Source: Demequina soli
GTDB lineage: Bacteria; Actinomycetota; Actinomycetes; Actinomycetales; Demequinaceae
DNA: 64,000 bases
Reading direction: 5' to 3'
Assembly (NCBI RefSeq): GCF_000971195.1
Contig: NZ_BBLZ01000002.1
Coordinates: 451,736 to 515,735, forward strand
Positions 28,359 to 38,294 of this stretch are shown here, in pieces (positions within the stretch are counted from its first letter, which is position 1; each line of letters opens with the position of its first letter). The notes under the pieces were generated by a model. It searched no databases and had not been told where the DNA came from. It saw nothing but the letters and a program-made list of their open reading frames with translations. The translations under genes were made by a program, and so were the position numbers.

Positions 28359-28431
28359 TGCCCCCGACAGGAATCGAACCTGCGACCTACGGTACCGGAA
28401 ACCGGCGCTCTATCCGCTGAGCTACGGGGGC
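28359..28431 (-). tRNA. tRNA-Arg (CCG)
   Basis: A 73-base cloverleaf on the minus strand: acceptor GCCCCCG with CGGGGGC, D-arm GCTC..GAGC, anticodon loop TTCCGGT giving anticodon CCG (codon CGG), and T-loop TTCGATT. The 3' CCA is not encoded (A then CCC). Position 27/43 of the anticodon stem is a C-U mismatch. A possible -10, TATCCT, lies at 28457-28462 (complement). argS is only 1.3 kb away, a conserved actinobacterial association. Confidence 0.95.
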
Positions 28432-28516
28432 CCGCCCGGACTGGCCGGGCCGAACGAGGATATCAGCAGCCCGCCCGGCGCCGGGACCCCGCCGCGCCGC
28501 CGTGCGATCCCGAGCC

Positions 28517-28888
28517 ATGCGCATCGTGCCCGTCCTCGCCGTAGCCGTGGTCGCGGCCGCCGCGGCGTGCGCGCCGCACGGGGACGATGCGCGGGATCAG
28601 CGAGAACCCGACGTCATCGGCACGGTGACGAGCGTCGACGACTCCGGCGGCGCGATCGCCGTGGGCTTCGCGCCCGACCCGGGGGGCGAGTACTTCGACG
28701 GCACGACGTTCGAGTTCGCGCGGGACGGCGGCCTCGAGGACGCCCAGAGAGGGACGGCCGCCGCGTCGGATGTCGCCGTGGGGGACAGGCTCGCGGTGTG
28801 GGTCGAGACGTGTGCCGAGTCCTTCCCCGTGCAATGCCCGGGTCCACTCGGGCGGCTGCTGGGCGATCGGACGCCCTCGGCGGGCTGA
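28517..28888 (+). CDS. small predicted lipoprotein
   Basis: The 123-residue protein begins with a lipoprotein signal peptide; the lipobox VAAAAAC places the acylated cysteine at residue 18. The remaining domain (VIGTVTSVDDSGGAIAVGF ... VAVGDRLAVWV) looks like a small beta-barrel with an OB-type feel and has two more cysteines near the end (ETCAESFPVQC). I know no family. One full GGGGACGATGCG motif encodes GDDA just after the signal peptide. ATG 28517 is chosen because the signal peptide starts there. Confidence 0.7.
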   Translation: MRIVPVLAVAVVAAAAACAPHGDDARDQREPDVIGTVTSVDDSGGAIAVGFAPDPGGEYFDGTTFEFARDGGLEDAQRGTAAASDVAVGDRLAVWVETCAESFPVQCPGPLGRLLGDRTPSAG

Positions 28889-28927
28889 GCCCTCGCGCCG
28901 CGGCGCCATGAGGTCCATGCTGGACCC

Positions 28928-29710
28928 ATGTCGGCCGTCGAGATCTCCCTGGTAGGAGGCCCCACCGCGGTGCTCGGGTATGCGGGGCTCACGATCCTCA
29001 CCGATCCGACCTTCGATCCTCCAGGGGTCCATGGCAACCTCACCAAGCTCGAGGGACCCGCGTTCGGGCCCGAGCACATCGGCCACGTCCATCTGGTGCT
29101 GCTGTCCCACGACGAGCACCCGGACAACCTCGACGACGCGGGCCGCGCCCTGCTGGGAGCCGCCGGCCACGTGCTGTCGACGCCCGGTGCATCGTCGCGG
29201 ATCCCGGGTGTCGTGGGCCTCAAGCCGTGGCATTCCGTCACCATCTACGGCGATCACGCCCCCGTGGCCGTCACGGCGGTGCCCGCGCAGCACGGCCCCG
29301 ACGCGATCAGGGAGCGCCTCGCGGAGGTCACGGGCTTCGTGGTGCGCGCCGCGGGCTGGCCCACGCTGTACCTCTCGGGCGACAACTCGGAGGTCGAGGT
29401 GGCGGCGCGCGTCGCCCACCGCTTCCCGGACGTCGAGATCGCGCTGGTGTGCGCCGGCGCGGCGCGCGTGCCCCGTCTGGACAACGCGCTGCTGACCGCG
29501 GACGCCGCGCGCACGGCCGCGATCGCGGACCTGTGGCCCGGCGCGACGGTCGTGCCGATCCACGTCGACGACTGGGCCCACTTCTCCGAGCCGCGCGCCG
29601 CCTTCCGTCGCGCGCTCGCGGACGACCCGGTGCGCGAGCGCATCGTCCTGATCGAGCGGGGCGCGGCGGTGCGGCTGCCGCGCGCATCCGGCGTGTCCGC
29701 CCCTGCCTAG
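28928..29710 (+). CDS. MBL-fold metallo-hydrolase (UlaG-like)
   Basis: The 260-residue protein belongs to the metallo-beta-lactamase fold. The metal motif reads LSHDEHPDNLD, the variant HxxHxDN seen in UlaG-like hydrolases, and further ligands are likely in PAQHGPDA, LSGDNSE and IHVDDW. The substrate is unknown; lactonase-like or phosphodiesterase activity is possible. It ends just before argS, and its TAG stop overlaps the likely -10 (TAGAAT, 29708-29713) of that gene, so argS has its own promoter. Confidence 0.85.
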   Translation: MSAVEISLVGGPTAVLGYAGLTILTDPTFDPPGVHGNLTKLEGPAFGPEHIGHVHLVLLSHDEHPDNLDDAGRALLGAAGHVLSTPGASSRIPGVVGLKPWHSVTIYGDHAPVAVTAVPAQHGPDAIRERLAEVTGFVVRAAGWPTLYLSGDNSEVEVAARVAHRFPDVEIALVCAGAARVPRLDNALLTADAARTAAIADLWPGATVVPIHVDDWAHFSEPRAAFRRALADDPVRERIVLIERGAAVRLPRASGVSAPA

Positions 29711-29719
29711 AATGGCCGG

Positions 29720-31393
29720 GTGACCCCCGAAGAGCTCTCCGCGACCATCCGCGCCGCCATCCTCGCAGGCATCGACGACTCCGACTTCCAGCTGTCGCCG
29801 TTCGACGTCCCGGAGGCGCGCGTCGAGCGACCGCGCCAGCGCGAGCACGGCGACTGGGCGACCAACGTCGCGATGCAGCTCGCGAAGAAGGCGGGCACCA
29901 GCCCGCGCGACTTCGCCGAGACGCTCGTCGAGCGCCTGCGCGAGATCGACGGCATCGCGACGGCCGACGTCGCCGGCCCGGGGTTCATCAACATCTTCCT
30001 CGACGCCGACGCGGCGGGCCTGCTCGCCAAGGGGATCGTCGACTACGGCGACGACTACGGCCGCGGCGAGTCCCTCACGGGCACCACCGTGAACCTCGAG
30101 TTCGTCTCCGCGAACCCGACCGGCCCCGTCCACCTCGGCGGCGCCCGCTGGGCGGCCGTCGGCGACTCGCTCGCGCGCCTGCTCGAGTTCCACGGCGCGA
30201 GCGTCATCCGCGAGTACTACTTCAACGACCACGGTGTGCAGATCGACCGCTTCGCGGCGTCGCTGCTCGCGGTGGTCACGGGCGAGGAGGCCCCGGAGGA
30301 CGGCTACGGCGGCGACTACATCCAGGACACCGCCAACGAGGTCATGATGGAGGCCGCGGCCGGCGGCTACCGCGACCCGCTCGAGCTGCCCCGCGAGGAG
30401 CAGCTGGAGTTCTTCCGCGAGCACGGCGTCGCGCTCATGTTCAACCTGGTCAAGCAGTCGCTGCACGACTTCGGCGTCGACTTCGACGTGTTCTTCCACG
30501 AGGACTCGCTGCACGAGTCGGGCAAGGTCGACAAGGCCGTCAAGGAGCTCAAGGAGTCGGGCGCGCTGTACGAGGCCGACGGCGCCTGGTGGCTCCGCTC
30601 GACCGACTACGGCGACGACAAGGACCGCGTGGTCATCAAGTCCGACGGCAACCCCGCCTACATCGCCGGCGACATCGCGTACATCCGCGACAAGCACGAG
30701 CGCGGCGCGGACCGCTTCATCTACCTGCTCGGCGCCGACCACCACGGCTACATCGCGCGCCTCAAGGCCGCGGCCGCGGCGCTGGGCTACGACGCGGACT
30801 CGGTCGAGGTCATCATCGGCCAGCTGGTCAACCTCGTGAAGGACGGCCAGCCCGTGCGCATGTCCAAGCGCGCCGGCACGGTCGTGACGATGGAGGACCT
30901 CGTCGAGGTCGTCGGCGTCGACGCGGCCCGCTACGCGCTGGCCCGCTCGAGCGCGGACTCGACCATCGACATCGACCTCGACCTGCTCGCGTCGCAGTCC
31001 AACGCCAACCCGGTCTTCTACGTCCAGTACGCCCACGCCCGCACCGCGGGCGTGGCCCGCAACGCCGCCGAGTACGGCATCCGCCGCGAGGACGCCTTCG
31101 ACCCCTCGCTGCTCACGCACGAGACGGAGTCCGCGCTGCTGGGCATCCTCGGCGAGTTCCCGCGCATCGTCACCCAGGCCGTCGAGTTCCGCGAGCAGCA
31201 CCGCATCGCCCGCTACCTCGAGGACGTCGCCGCGGCGTTCAACCAGTGGTACGACCGCACGCGCGTCACCCCGCAGGGCGACGAGGAGGTCTCCGACCTC
31301 CACCGCACGCGCCTGTGGGTCAACGACGCGACCGGCCAGGTGCTGCGCAACGGCCTCACGCTCCTCGGCGTCTCCGCCCCCGAGAGGATGTGA
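29720..31393 (+). CDS. argS: arginyl-tRNA synthetase
   Basis: ArgS charges tRNA-Arg. The 557-residue class I enzyme has the N-terminal tRNA-recognition domain (1-110), the HIGH-type motif in [12 protein letters not shown] (about 128-140), the KMSKS-type loop VRMSKRAG (MSK about 381-383) and the C-terminal anticodon-binding helical domain. GTG 29720 is six bases after TAGAAT, so the transcript is probably leaderless. It is followed without a gap by lysA, the standard actinobacterial order, and the arginine tRNA gene lies just upstream. Confidence 0.97.
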   Translation: MTPEELSATIRAAILAGIDDSDFQLSPFDVPEARVERPRQREHGDWATNVAMQLAKKAGTSPRDFAETLVERLREIDGIATADVAGPGFINIFLDADAAGLLAKGIVDYGDDYGRGESLTGTTVNLEFVSANPTGPVHLGGARWAAVGDSLARLLEFHGASVIREYYFNDHGVQIDRFAASLLAVVTGEEAPEDGYGGDYIQDTANEVMMEAAAGGYRDPLELPREEQLEFFREHGVALMFNLVKQSLHDFGVDFDVFFHEDSLHESGKVDKAVKELKESGALYEADGAWWLRSTDYGDDKDRVVIKSDGNPAYIAGDIAYIRDKHERGADRFIYLLGADHHGYIARLKAAAAALGYDADSVEVIIGQLVNLVKDGQPVRMSKRAGTVVTMEDLVEVVGVDAARYALARSSADSTIDIDLDLLASQSNANPVFYVQYAHARTAGVARNAAEYGIRREDAFDPSLLTHETESALLGILGEFPRIVTQAVEFREQHRIARYLEDVAAAFNQWYDRTRVTPQGDEEVSDLHRTRLWVNDATGQVLRNGLTLLGVSAPERM

Positions 31394-31395
31394 CC

Positions 31396-32736
31396 GTGAC
31401 CGCCGCGGTGTTCTCCCAGACCGTCGTGCGCGGTGAGGATGGCGCGCTCAGCGTCGGCGGCTGCGACGTCCGCGACCTCGCCGGCGAGCACGGCACGCCG
31501 CTGTACATCGTCGACGAGGCGGACATGCGGGCGCGCGCGTGCGCGTTCCGCGACGAGTTCGCCGCCGCCTTCGGCCGCCACGGCGCGAAGGTCGACGTCT
31601 ACTACGCGTCCAAGGCGTTCCTGTCGTCCAAGGTCGCGCGGTGGATGCGCGCCGACGACCTGTGCATGGACGTGGCGTCCGGCGGCGAGCTCGAGATCGC
31701 GCTGCGCGGCGGCATGCCCGCGGCGCGCATCGGCCTGCACGGCAACAACAAGTCCGACGCCGAGCTGCGCCGCGCGCTCGAGGTAGGCGTGGGGCGCATC
31801 ATCGTCGACTCGTTCACCGAGATCGAGACGCTCGACGCCATCGCGCGCGAGCTGGGCACCACGGCGCCCGTGCTCGTGCGCGTCACCACGGGCGTCCACG
31901 CCGGCGGCCACGAGTACATCGCCACGTCGCACGAGGACCAGAAGTTCGGGCTGTCGCTCGCCTCCGGCGCCGCGTTCGAGGCGCTCGTCGCGTGCCACGA
32001 CGCGACCGGGCTCGACCTGCGCGGCATCCACACGCACATCGGCTCGCAGATCCTGTCGCTCGACGCGTTCCAGGAGAGCGCGGAGCGCATGCTCGGCCTG
32101 CGCGCGGCGTTCCGCGTCGAGGTCGGCTACGACCTGCCCGAGGTGGACCTCGGGGGCGGCTACGCGATCCGCTACACCCCGCACGGCGAGGAGCTGACGC
32201 CGCACGATGCGGCGCACGGCATGGCGGAGGCCGTCGCCGCCGCGGTGGCGAAGGTGGGCGGCACGTGGCCGCACCTCTCGATCGAGCCGGGTCGCGCGAT
32301 CGCGGGTCCCGCGGGCATGACGCTCTACCGCGTGGGCGTGATCAAGGCCGTGCGCATCGAGGACGGCGGCGAGCGCCGCTACGTCGCGGTCGATGGCGGC
32401 ATGAGCGACAACATGCGCACCATCACCTACGGCGCCGAGTACACCGCGACCATCGCATCGCGCCTGTCCGAGGCCGAGCCGGTGCTCAGCCGCGTCGTGG
32501 GCAAGCACTGCGAGAGCGGCGACATCGTCGTGCGCGACGTCGACCTCCCGGCGGACACCGCGCGCGGCGACCTGCTCGCCGTGCCCGCGACGGGCGCCTA
32601 CGGCCGCGTGATGGCGTCCAACTACAACGCCGTGCTGCGTCCGGCCGTCGTCGCGGTGCGCGACGGCGAGTCCGAGGTGCTCATCCGTCGCGACACCCTC
32701 GAGGACCTCTTCGGCTGGGACGTCGCGCCGGACTGA
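31396..32736 (+). CDS. lysA: diaminopimelate decarboxylase
   Basis: LysA decarboxylates meso-diaminopimelate to lysine. The 446-residue PLP enzyme has the Schiff-base lysine in YYASKAFLS (about residue 73), GIHTHIGSQI, the phosphate-binding VDLGGGYAIRY, EPGRAI and the C-terminal HCESGDIV with the active-site cysteine contributed across the dimer. GTG 31396 has AGAGGA upstream; GTG 31390, overlapping the argS stop, is an alternative. A GC-rich hairpin at 32760-32778 probably ends the argS-lysA transcript. Confidence 0.96.
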   Translation: MTAAVFSQTVVRGEDGALSVGGCDVRDLAGEHGTPLYIVDEADMRARACAFRDEFAAAFGRHGAKVDVYYASKAFLSSKVARWMRADDLCMDVASGGELEIALRGGMPAARIGLHGNNKSDAELRRALEVGVGRIIVDSFTEIETLDAIARELGTTAPVLVRVTTGVHAGGHEYIATSHEDQKFGLSLASGAAFEALVACHDATGLDLRGIHTHIGSQILSLDAFQESAERMLGLRAAFRVEVGYDLPEVDLGGGYAIRYTPHGEELTPHDAAHGMAEAVAAAVAKVGGTWPHLSIEPGRAIAGPAGMTLYRVGVIKAVRIEDGGERRYVAVDGGMSDNMRTITYGAEYTATIASRLSEAEPVLSRVVGKHCESGDIVVRDVDLPADTARGDLLAVPATGAYGRVMASNYNAVLRPAVVAVRDGESEVLIRRDTLEDLFGWDVAPD

Positions 32737-32759
32737 CGCGCGCATCGTCGCTCGCCTCG

Positions 32760-32778
32760 CGCGCCCGGGCCGGGCGCG
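32760..32778 (+). terminator. GC-rich hairpin after lysA
   Basis: CGCGCCC pairs with GGGCGCG around a five-base loop, 24 bases past the lysA stop. There is no T tract, so this is a likely but not certain terminator. Confidence 0.6.
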
Positions 32779-32819
32779 GTTGACTGGTGGGGAGTCCCCG
32801 CCGAGCGATGGGAGCAGCC

Positions 32820-32972
32820 ATGTCATCCGCACCGGAGCCCACGCGTCCGAGCATCTTCGACGCCGTCCCGGAGGAGCCCTGGGAGGAGCCCGACGATGAT
32901 CCGGGCGACGTGATGCCGCTCCAGGCGGTCGACCTCGAGATCCTCAGCCCGATCCACCGCGACGAGGGCTGA
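32820..32972 (+). CDS. small acidic hypothetical protein (50 aa)
   Basis: A 50-residue, Pro- and Asp/Glu-rich peptide with the centre FDAVPEEPWEEPDDD and the tail LEILSPIHRDEG. GGGAG lies five bases before the ATG, a much better ribosome site than most genes here have, and codon usage follows the genome, so it is probably real. I recognise no family. It is followed by a second small acidic protein with its own GAGGAG site. Confidence 0.5.
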   Translation: MSSAPEPTRPSIFDAVPEEPWEEPDDDPGDVMPLQAVDLEILSPIHRDEG

Positions 32973-33024
32973 GCGTTCCGCCCAGGGCGGCGACGAGGCC
33001 GCCGAAGACCCGAGGAGATGCGTG

Positions 33025-33225
33025 ATGAGCGAGCAGTTCGACGAAGACACCGAGGCGCTGGTGGCGCTCGCCGCCGAGGTCGAGCACGAGCGCGAGGTCG
33101 CCGCCGAGGGCTACGACCCGTCCGTCGACCCCGAGGCCGAGATCGACGAGGAGGCGCCCGCCGACGGCCCGGTCGAGCCCCTCGACGAGGAGCCCGACCA
33201 GGACGGCGACGAGGCCTACCAGTAG
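33025..33225 (+). CDS. small acidic hypothetical protein (66 aa)
   Basis: A 66-residue, extremely acidic protein: a short helix (ALVALAAEVEHEREVAAEG) followed by a disordered Asp/Glu/Pro tail. GAGGAG (33012-33017) is seven bases before ATG 33025; GTG 33022 is an alternative. It is unlike known families, though it could be a DNA mimic, metal buffer or partner protein. It ends 13 bases before the converging qorB gene. Confidence 0.5.
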   Translation: MSEQFDEDTEALVALAAEVEHEREVAAEGYDPSVDPEAEIDEEAPADGPVEPLDEEPDQDGDEAYQ

Positions 33226-33238
33226 GCCCGAGCCGAGG

Positions 33239-34090
33239 TCAGACCGCGGCCGCGACCGCGTCCGCGAGGGGCGTGGCCGGGCGGCCGATGAGGTCCGCGA
33301 GCGCGGTGCTGTCGGTGTCGAGCTCGCCCTTGGCGATCGACGCGTCGACCGCGGCCCAGAAGCCGGCCGTGCCCGCGTCCATGCCGACCTCCTGGAACGT
33401 CGACACGAGCTGCTCGACGCTGACGTCGGAGTGCGCGACCGGGGCGCCGGTCACGGTCGCGACGGTCGCGGCGAGCTCGTCGAACGTGAAGCGCGTGCCC
33501 GCGAGCTCGTAGACGCCGCCCGCCTGGTCCTGCAGGGCCGCCACCGCGGCGGCCTCGGCGTAGTCGGCGCGGCTCGCGGCAGCGATGGTCGCGCCGCCGG
33601 TCGCGCCCAGCACCGTGCCGGTCGCCGTGTAGGTGCCGATCTGGCCCGTGTAGTTCTCGAGGTACCAGGAGTTGCGCAGGATGGTCGCGGGGATGGACGA
33701 GGCGGCGAGCGCCTCCTCGGTCGCGACGTGCTCGGGGGCGAGCGGGTTCGACGTCGTGGTCGCGCCCAGCAGCGACGTGTAGACGATGCGGGACACGCCC
33801 GCGCGCTCCGCGGCGGCGATGACGGCCTCGTGCTGAGCGACGCGCTTGCCGACCTCGGAGGCCGAGACGAGCACGAGGCGGTCGACGCCCGCGAGCGCGG
33901 CGTCGAGGGAGGCCGCGTCGTCGTAGTCGCCGAAGCGGACATCCACGCCGCGGTCGGCGAGGTCGGCCGCCTTGGCGGTGGTGCGGGCGATCGCGACGAC
34001 GTCGCTCGCGGCGACCCCGCGGGCGATCAGGCTCTCGACGACCAGGCGGCCGAGCTGGCCGCTGGCTCCGGTGACGGCGAAGGTGGTCAT
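33239..34090 (-). CDS. qorB: NmrA-type NAD(P)H:quinone oxidoreductase
   Basis: The 283-residue protein is an atypical short-chain reductase of the NmrA/QorB type: Rossmann motif VTGASGQLG (7-15), the active-site region RIVYTSLLGATTTS and the quinone-pocket part LRNSWYLENYTGQI. QorB reduces quinones at the expense of NADPH. It is divergent from an HxlR regulator, with an operator between them, the standard QorR-qorB arrangement. GAGAGGA is upstream of the ATG, and a likely -10 (TACCCT, complement of 34138-34143) lies about 45 bases further. Confidence 0.88.
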   Translation of the reverse strand: MTTFAVTGASGQLGRLVVESLIARGVAASDVVAIARTTAKAADLADRGVDVRFGDYDDAASLDAALAGVDRLVLVSASEVGKRVAQHEAVIAAAERAGVSRIVYTSLLGATTTSNPLAPEHVATEEALAASSIPATILRNSWYLENYTGQIGTYTATGTVLGATGGATIAAASRADYAEAAAVAALQDQAGGVYELAGTRFTFDELAATVATVTGAPVAHSDVSVEQLVSTFQEVGMDAGTAGFWAAVDASIAKGELDTDSTALADLIGRPATPLADAVAAAV

Positions 34091-34140
34091 GGGGGTGTCC
34101 TCTCGGTGGTCGGCGGGCGGGATGCCGTGCCGCTCGGAGG

Positions 34141-34160
34141 GTACTAACTATTAGTTAGCG
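34141..34160. promoter_or_regulatory. HxlR/QorR operator
   Basis: CTAACT (34144-34149) and AGTTAG (34153-34158) form perfect six-base arms around ATT, in an AT-rich patch between qorB and the HxlR gene. It abuts the probable qorB -10. The redox-responsive HxlR protein encoded next door is the obvious ligand. Confidence 0.75.
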
Positions 34161-34206
34161 CTTCCTATTCCGCATGTACGAATCGTGTCGGGCGTACTGT
34201 TGTCCT

Positions 34207-34602
34207 ATGGATACCCCGGCGGCCGACGGCCCCCCGCAGCAGCTCGTGAGCGACGTGTTCGCCCGCGCCTGCACCTCGCGCGAGGCGTTCGAGGGCGTCA
34301 CGTCGCGCTGGTCGTCGCTCGTTCTCCTCGCGCTCGCGGAGGGGCCGCACCGCTTCGGGGAGCTGCGTCGACGCGTCGAGGGCGTGAGCGAGCGCATGCT
34401 CGCGCAGTCGCTGCGCGGGCTCGAGCGCGACGGGCTGCTGCTGCGCGCGGACGCCGGCACCATCCCGCCCCGCGTCGACTACTCGCTCACCCCGCTCGGC
34501 GACCGCGTCGCGACCAGCCTCCGCGTGCTCGCCGACACGCTCGAGGCCGCCGTCCCCAGCATCGACGGCTCGCGCCTCGACTTCGACTCCCGCCCCCGCT
34601 GA
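34207..34602 (+). CDS. HxlR family transcriptional regulator
   Basis: A 131-residue winged-HTH protein of the HxlR family: [23 protein letters not shown], the recognition part [17 protein letters not shown] and the wing [13 protein letters not shown] single cysteine in [10 protein letters not shown] is in the place of the redox-sensing cysteine of QorR/YodB proteins. TACTGT (34195-34200) is six bases before the ATG, so the message is likely leaderless. It should repress qorB and itself through the palindrome at 34141-34160 until quinones or diamide modify the cysteine; this regulation is inferred from relatives. Confidence 0.88.
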   Translation: MDTPAADGPPQQLVSDVFARACTSREAFEGVTSRWSSLVLLALAEGPHRFGELRRRVEGVSERMLAQSLRGLERDGLLLRADAGTIPPRVDYSLTPLGDRVATSLRVLADTLEAAVPSIDGSRLDFDSRPR

Positions 34603-34731
34603 CGCCTCGGCCGGCGTCGCCGCGCGAACCCGGCCCGCGCATCGTCCTCCCGCGGGGGCCGTCCCAACACTTGGACGCGTGTGACCGACATGCGGGACGC
34701 CGCGCGCGGGCGCTCGGCTACAGTGGGACCC

Positions 34732-36018
34732 GTGCCCACCCCCCTCGCGTCCGTGAAGGTCGCCATCCTTGGCCCCGGAACCGTCGGCTCGGAGGCCGTG
34801 CGCCTCCTCACGCAGCAGGCGGACGACCTCGCCGCGCGCGTCGGCGCGCCGCTCGAGATCGTCGGCGTCTACGTGCGCGACACGACGAAGGACCGCGGCC
34901 CCCACATCCCGCGCGCGCTGCTCACCGACGACGCCTCCGCGCTCGTCGCGCGGGCCGACGTCGTGGTCGAGCTCATGGGCGGCATCGAGCCCGCGCGCAC
35001 GCTCATCCTCGAGGCGATCGCCGGCGGCGCGTCCGTCGTGACCGCCAACAAGGCGCTGCTCGCGGCCCACGGCCCCGAGCTGTACGAGGCCGCCGACGCC
35101 GCGAACGTCGACCTCTACTTCGAGGCGGCCGTGGCCGGCGCGATCCCACTGGTCCGGCCCGTGCGCGAGTCGCTCGCGGGCGACCACATCACTCGCATCC
35201 TCGGGATCGTCAACGGCACCACCAACTACATCCTCGACGAGATGACGCGTCGCGGCCTCGACTACGACGTCGCCCTCAAGCAGGCCCAGGAGCTCGGCTA
35301 CGCCGAGGCCGACCCGACCGCCGACGTCGAGGGGCACGATGCGGCGGCCAAGGCCGCGATCCTCGCGTCTCTCGCGTTCCACCAGCGGGTCGCGCTGTCC
35401 GACGTCTACTGCGAGGGTATCTCCGCGATCACGTCGGAGGACGTGATCGCGGCGCGCGAGACGCGCCAGGTCATCAAGCTGCTCGCGATCGCGGAGCGCA
35501 CCGACGGCGGCGTGACCGTCCGCGTGCACCCGGCGCTCGTCGCCGAGGACCACCCGCTCGCGGGCGTGCACGGCGCGTTCAACGCGGTGTTCGTCGAGGC
35601 GGAGTCCGCCGGCGGCCTCATGTTCTACGGCCAGGGCGCGGGCGGCACGCCGACCGCGTCCGCGGTGCTGGGCGACCTCGTGTCAGTGGCGCGCCATCGT
35701 GCCATCGGCGGCAAGGGGCCGCGCGAGTCGAACTACGCCTCCCGCCCGGTGCTGCCCATCGACAACGCCCTCACGCGCTACTGCGTGCGCATGGCTGTCG
35801 AGGACCGCCCGGGCGTGCTGGCCGCCGTCGCGGAGGTGTTCGCGAGCCACGGCGTCGGCATCGAGATCGTCCGGCAGGTGCCCGGCCAGACGCATGCGGG
35901 GCTCATCCTGTCCACGTATGCGGCGCCCGAGCGCGACCTGCGCGCGACCGTGGAGGGGCTGCGCGCATCGTCCGCCGTGGCCGAGGTGAAGTCCGTCCTG
36001 AGGATCGAGGGGGAGTAG
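34732..36018 (+). CDS. hom: homoserine dehydrogenase
   Basis: Hom reduces aspartate semialdehyde to homoserine, the branch to threonine and methionine. The 428-residue protein has the NAD(P) motif [11 protein letters not shown] (10-20), [20 protein letters not shown] and [14 protein letters not shown] of the catalytic domain, and a C-terminal ACT domain (about 350-428, [15 protein letters not shown]) that usually senses threonine. GTG 34732 lies seven bases after TACAGT, so the message is probably leaderless and no attenuator fits. It overlaps thrC by one base. Confidence 0.96.
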   Translation: MPTPLASVKVAILGPGTVGSEAVRLLTQQADDLAARVGAPLEIVGVYVRDTTKDRGPHIPRALLTDDASALVARADVVVELMGGIEPARTLILEAIAGGASVVTANKALLAAHGPELYEAADAANVDLYFEAAVAGAIPLVRPVRESLAGDHITRILGIVNGTTNYILDEMTRRGLDYDVALKQAQELGYAEADPTADVEGHDAAAKAAILASLAFHQRVALSDVYCEGISAITSEDVIAARETRQVIKLLAIAERTDGGVTVRVHPALVAEDHPLAGVHGAFNAVFVEAESAGGLMFYGQGAGGTPTASAVLGDLVSVARHRAIGGKGPRESNYASRPVLPIDNALTRYCVRMAVEDRPGVLAAVAEVFASHGVGIEIVRQVPGQTHAGLILSTYAAPERDLRATVEGLRASSAVAEVKSVLRIEGE

Positions 36019-37073
36019 TGGCGCACGTCTGGCGAGGGATCGTCCACGAGTACCTGGACCGTCTGCCGTTCGAGGAGGGCGACCGCGTGGTCACCCTGGG
36101 CGAGGGCGGCACGCCGCTCGTCCACGCGCCGTCCATCTCCGCCGAGGTGGGCGCCGAGGTGTTCGTCAAGGTCGAGGGCATGAACCCGACCGGGTCCTTC
36201 AAGGACCGCGGCATGACCGCGGCCGTCACCCAGGTGGTCAAGGAGGGCGCCCACACGATCGTGTGCGCCTCGACCGGCAACACCTCCGCGTCCGCGGCCG
36301 CCTACGCGGCGCACGCGGGGCTACGGTGCGTCGTCATGATCCCGCAGGGCAAGATCGCGGCGGGCAAGATGGCGCAGGCGATCGTGCACGGCGCCGACCT
36401 GGTGCAGGTCGACGGCAACTTCGACGAGTGCCTCGACATCGTGCGCGCGCTGTCGGAGGACTACCCGATCGCGCTGGTGAACTCGGTCAACCCGTACCGG
36501 CTGCAGGGGCAGAAGACCGCGGCCTTCGAGATCGTCGATCAGCTGGGCGACGCCCCCGACATCCACATGCTTCCCGTCGGCAACGCGGGCAACATCTCCG
36601 CGTACTGGATGGGCTTCCGCGAGGCGCTCGATCTCGGCGCCACCCGGACGCCGCGCATCTGGGGCGTCCAGGCCGCCGGCGCCGCGCCGTTCGTGGCCGG
36701 CCACCCCATCAAGGACCCCGAGACCATCGCGACCGCGATCCGCATCGGCAAGCCCGCGTCGTGGGACCTCGCCGTCGCCGCGCGCGACGAGTCCGGCGGC
36801 TGGATCCGTGCCGTCTCCGATGCCCAGATCCTCAACGCCCAGGCGCGCCTGGCCGCGGACGTCGGCGTGTTCGTCGAGCCCGCCTCCGCGGCACCCATCG
36901 CGGGCCTGCTCGCGGCGGCCGCGCTCGGCGAGGTGCCGAAGGGCGCCACCATCACGTGCACCGTGACCGGCAACGGCCTCAAGGACACCGCCACCGCGCT
37001 GGGCGACCGCACGGTGGAGCCGACCGTCATCCCCGTCGACGTCGAGGCCGCCGCCGCGGCGCTCGGCCTCTAG
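36018..37073 (+). CDS. thrC: threonine synthase
   Basis: ThrC converts O-phosphohomoserine to threonine. The 351-residue PLP enzyme has its lysine in TGSFKDRG (Lys62), the phosphate loop [12 protein letters not shown], and the short form typical of actinobacteria. The GTG shares its first base with the TAG of hom (TAGTG), so translation is coupled. thrB follows after ten bases. It shows no unusual features. Confidence 0.96.
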   Translation: MAHVWRGIVHEYLDRLPFEEGDRVVTLGEGGTPLVHAPSISAEVGAEVFVKVEGMNPTGSFKDRGMTAAVTQVVKEGAHTIVCASTGNTSASAAAYAAHAGLRCVVMIPQGKIAAGKMAQAIVHGADLVQVDGNFDECLDIVRALSEDYPIALVNSVNPYRLQGQKTAAFEIVDQLGDAPDIHMLPVGNAGNISAYWMGFREALDLGATRTPRIWGVQAAGAAPFVAGHPIKDPETIATAIRIGKPASWDLAVAARDESGGWIRAVSDAQILNAQARLAADVGVFVEPASAAPIAGLLAAAALGEVPKGATITCTVTGNGLKDTATALGDRTVEPTVIPVDVEAAAAALGL

Positions 37074-37083
37074 GACGCGGCCG

Positions 37084-38016
37084 ATGGCGATGCGCCTGGC
37101 CTCCGACCATGTCCGGGTCACCGTGCCCGCGACGGCGGGCAACCTCGGTCCCGGCTTCGACGCGCTCGGCATGGCGCTCGGCGTGGTCGACGACCTCGAG
37201 GTGCGGGCCGTCGCGTCCTCCTCGGTGACCGTCGAGATCGAGGGCGAGGGCGCATCGTCCCTGCCCCGGGACGAGAGCCATCTCGTGGTGCAGGCGCTGC
37301 GCGCCGCGCTCGACCACGTCGGCGCGTCCCAGACCGGGCTCGAGATCCGGGCGACCAACCGCATCCCGCATGGCCGCGGGCTGGGCTCGTCGGCCGCCGC
37401 GGTGGTGGCCGGCATCGCCGCGGCGCGTGCGCTGATCGCGGAGCCCGAGGCGCTGCCGGCGTCCGAGGTGCTCACCCTCGCGAACGCGTTCGAGGGACAC
37501 CCCGACAACGCGGCCCCCGCGATCTACGGCGGCGCGACCGTCGCATGGAAGGACGCCTCGGGCGTCCACGCGCGGCCCCTCGTGGTGGCCGACGAGATCG
37601 AGACCGCCGTCCTCATCCCGGGCTCGACGCTGCCGACCAAGGAGGCGCGCGCGGTCCTGCCGCAGAAGGTGCCCCACGTGGACGCGGCGTTCAACGTGGG
37701 ACGCGCCGCGCTGCTGGTCAACGCGCTGGCCGGGCGCCCCGAGGACCTCTTCGCGGCCACCGAGGACAAGCTCCACCAGACCTACCGGGCCGACGTGCTC
37801 GGCCCGGCCACGTTCATGGTGAGGGCGCTGCGTGAGCGGGGCCTCGCGGCGGTCGTCTCGGGTGCCGGACCGTCGGTGCTGGTGATGGGGACCGGGCTGG
37901 CCGAGGCCGGGCTCGTCACGGGGCCGCTGGAGTGGGCCGCCGGCGTCGGCGGCGACTCGTGGCGGTGCGTGCATACGGTTCAGCGGGTGCCGGGCGCCAC
38001 GAGCGTGCGGCTGTAG
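37084..38016 (+). CDS. thrB: homoserine kinase
   Basis: The 310-residue GHMP kinase phosphorylates homoserine. Typical parts are VTVPATAGNLGPGFDALG (N-terminus), the ATP-binding loop PHGRGLGSSAAA (about 95-106) and the C-terminal VSGAGPSVL. It ends the hom-thrC-thrB operon. In most actinobacteria rho comes next; here rho is 10.8 kb further on. A copy of CGCATCGTCC lies in a loop near residue 57. Confidence 0.96.
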   Translation: MAMRLASDHVRVTVPATAGNLGPGFDALGMALGVVDDLEVRAVASSSVTVEIEGEGASSLPRDESHLVVQALRAALDHVGASQTGLEIRATNRIPHGRGLGSSAAAVVAGIAAARALIAEPEALPASEVLTLANAFEGHPDNAAPAIYGGATVAWKDASGVHARPLVVADEIETAVLIPGSTLPTKEARAVLPQKVPHVDAAFNVGRAALLVNALAGRPEDLFAATEDKLHQTYRADVLGPATFMVRALRERGLAAVVSGAGPSVLVMGTGLAEAGLVTGPLEWAAGVGGDSWRCVHTVQRVPGATSVRL

Positions 38017-38294
38017 CTCCCCGCCGGCCCGTTCATCGGCGTCGGATCGAGAGGTCCTCGGGCCGCCGCGTGGACAGCGGCATCGGATGGTGCGATCGCG
38101 GTCGCCCCGGTGCCATCGCGGTCGCGGTGCGCACCCGCGCCAGGTGCCTGCGCGAGGCGCCGGTGCTCGCCGCTGGCCGACGGCTCTCGATCCGATGCCG
38201 TGGTGAGAGGATCCGCGACAGGTCCGCACGATCCGCTGCCGCTGGACGGGCCGCGCGAGAGAGGACGCACGGGATCCCCGGCCCACCGGGACCG
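38017..38294. repeat. non-coding gap with nested long-range inverted repeats
   Basis: No gene is visible between the converging thrB and TRIC genes. The segment 38038-38053 (GGCGTCGGATCGAGAG) is complementary, with one mismatch, to 38184-38199, and CGGCATCGGAT (38078-38088) is complementary to 38190-38200, so the two pairings exclude each other. It may be a structured terminator, RNA or decayed sequence. Confidence 0.45.
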
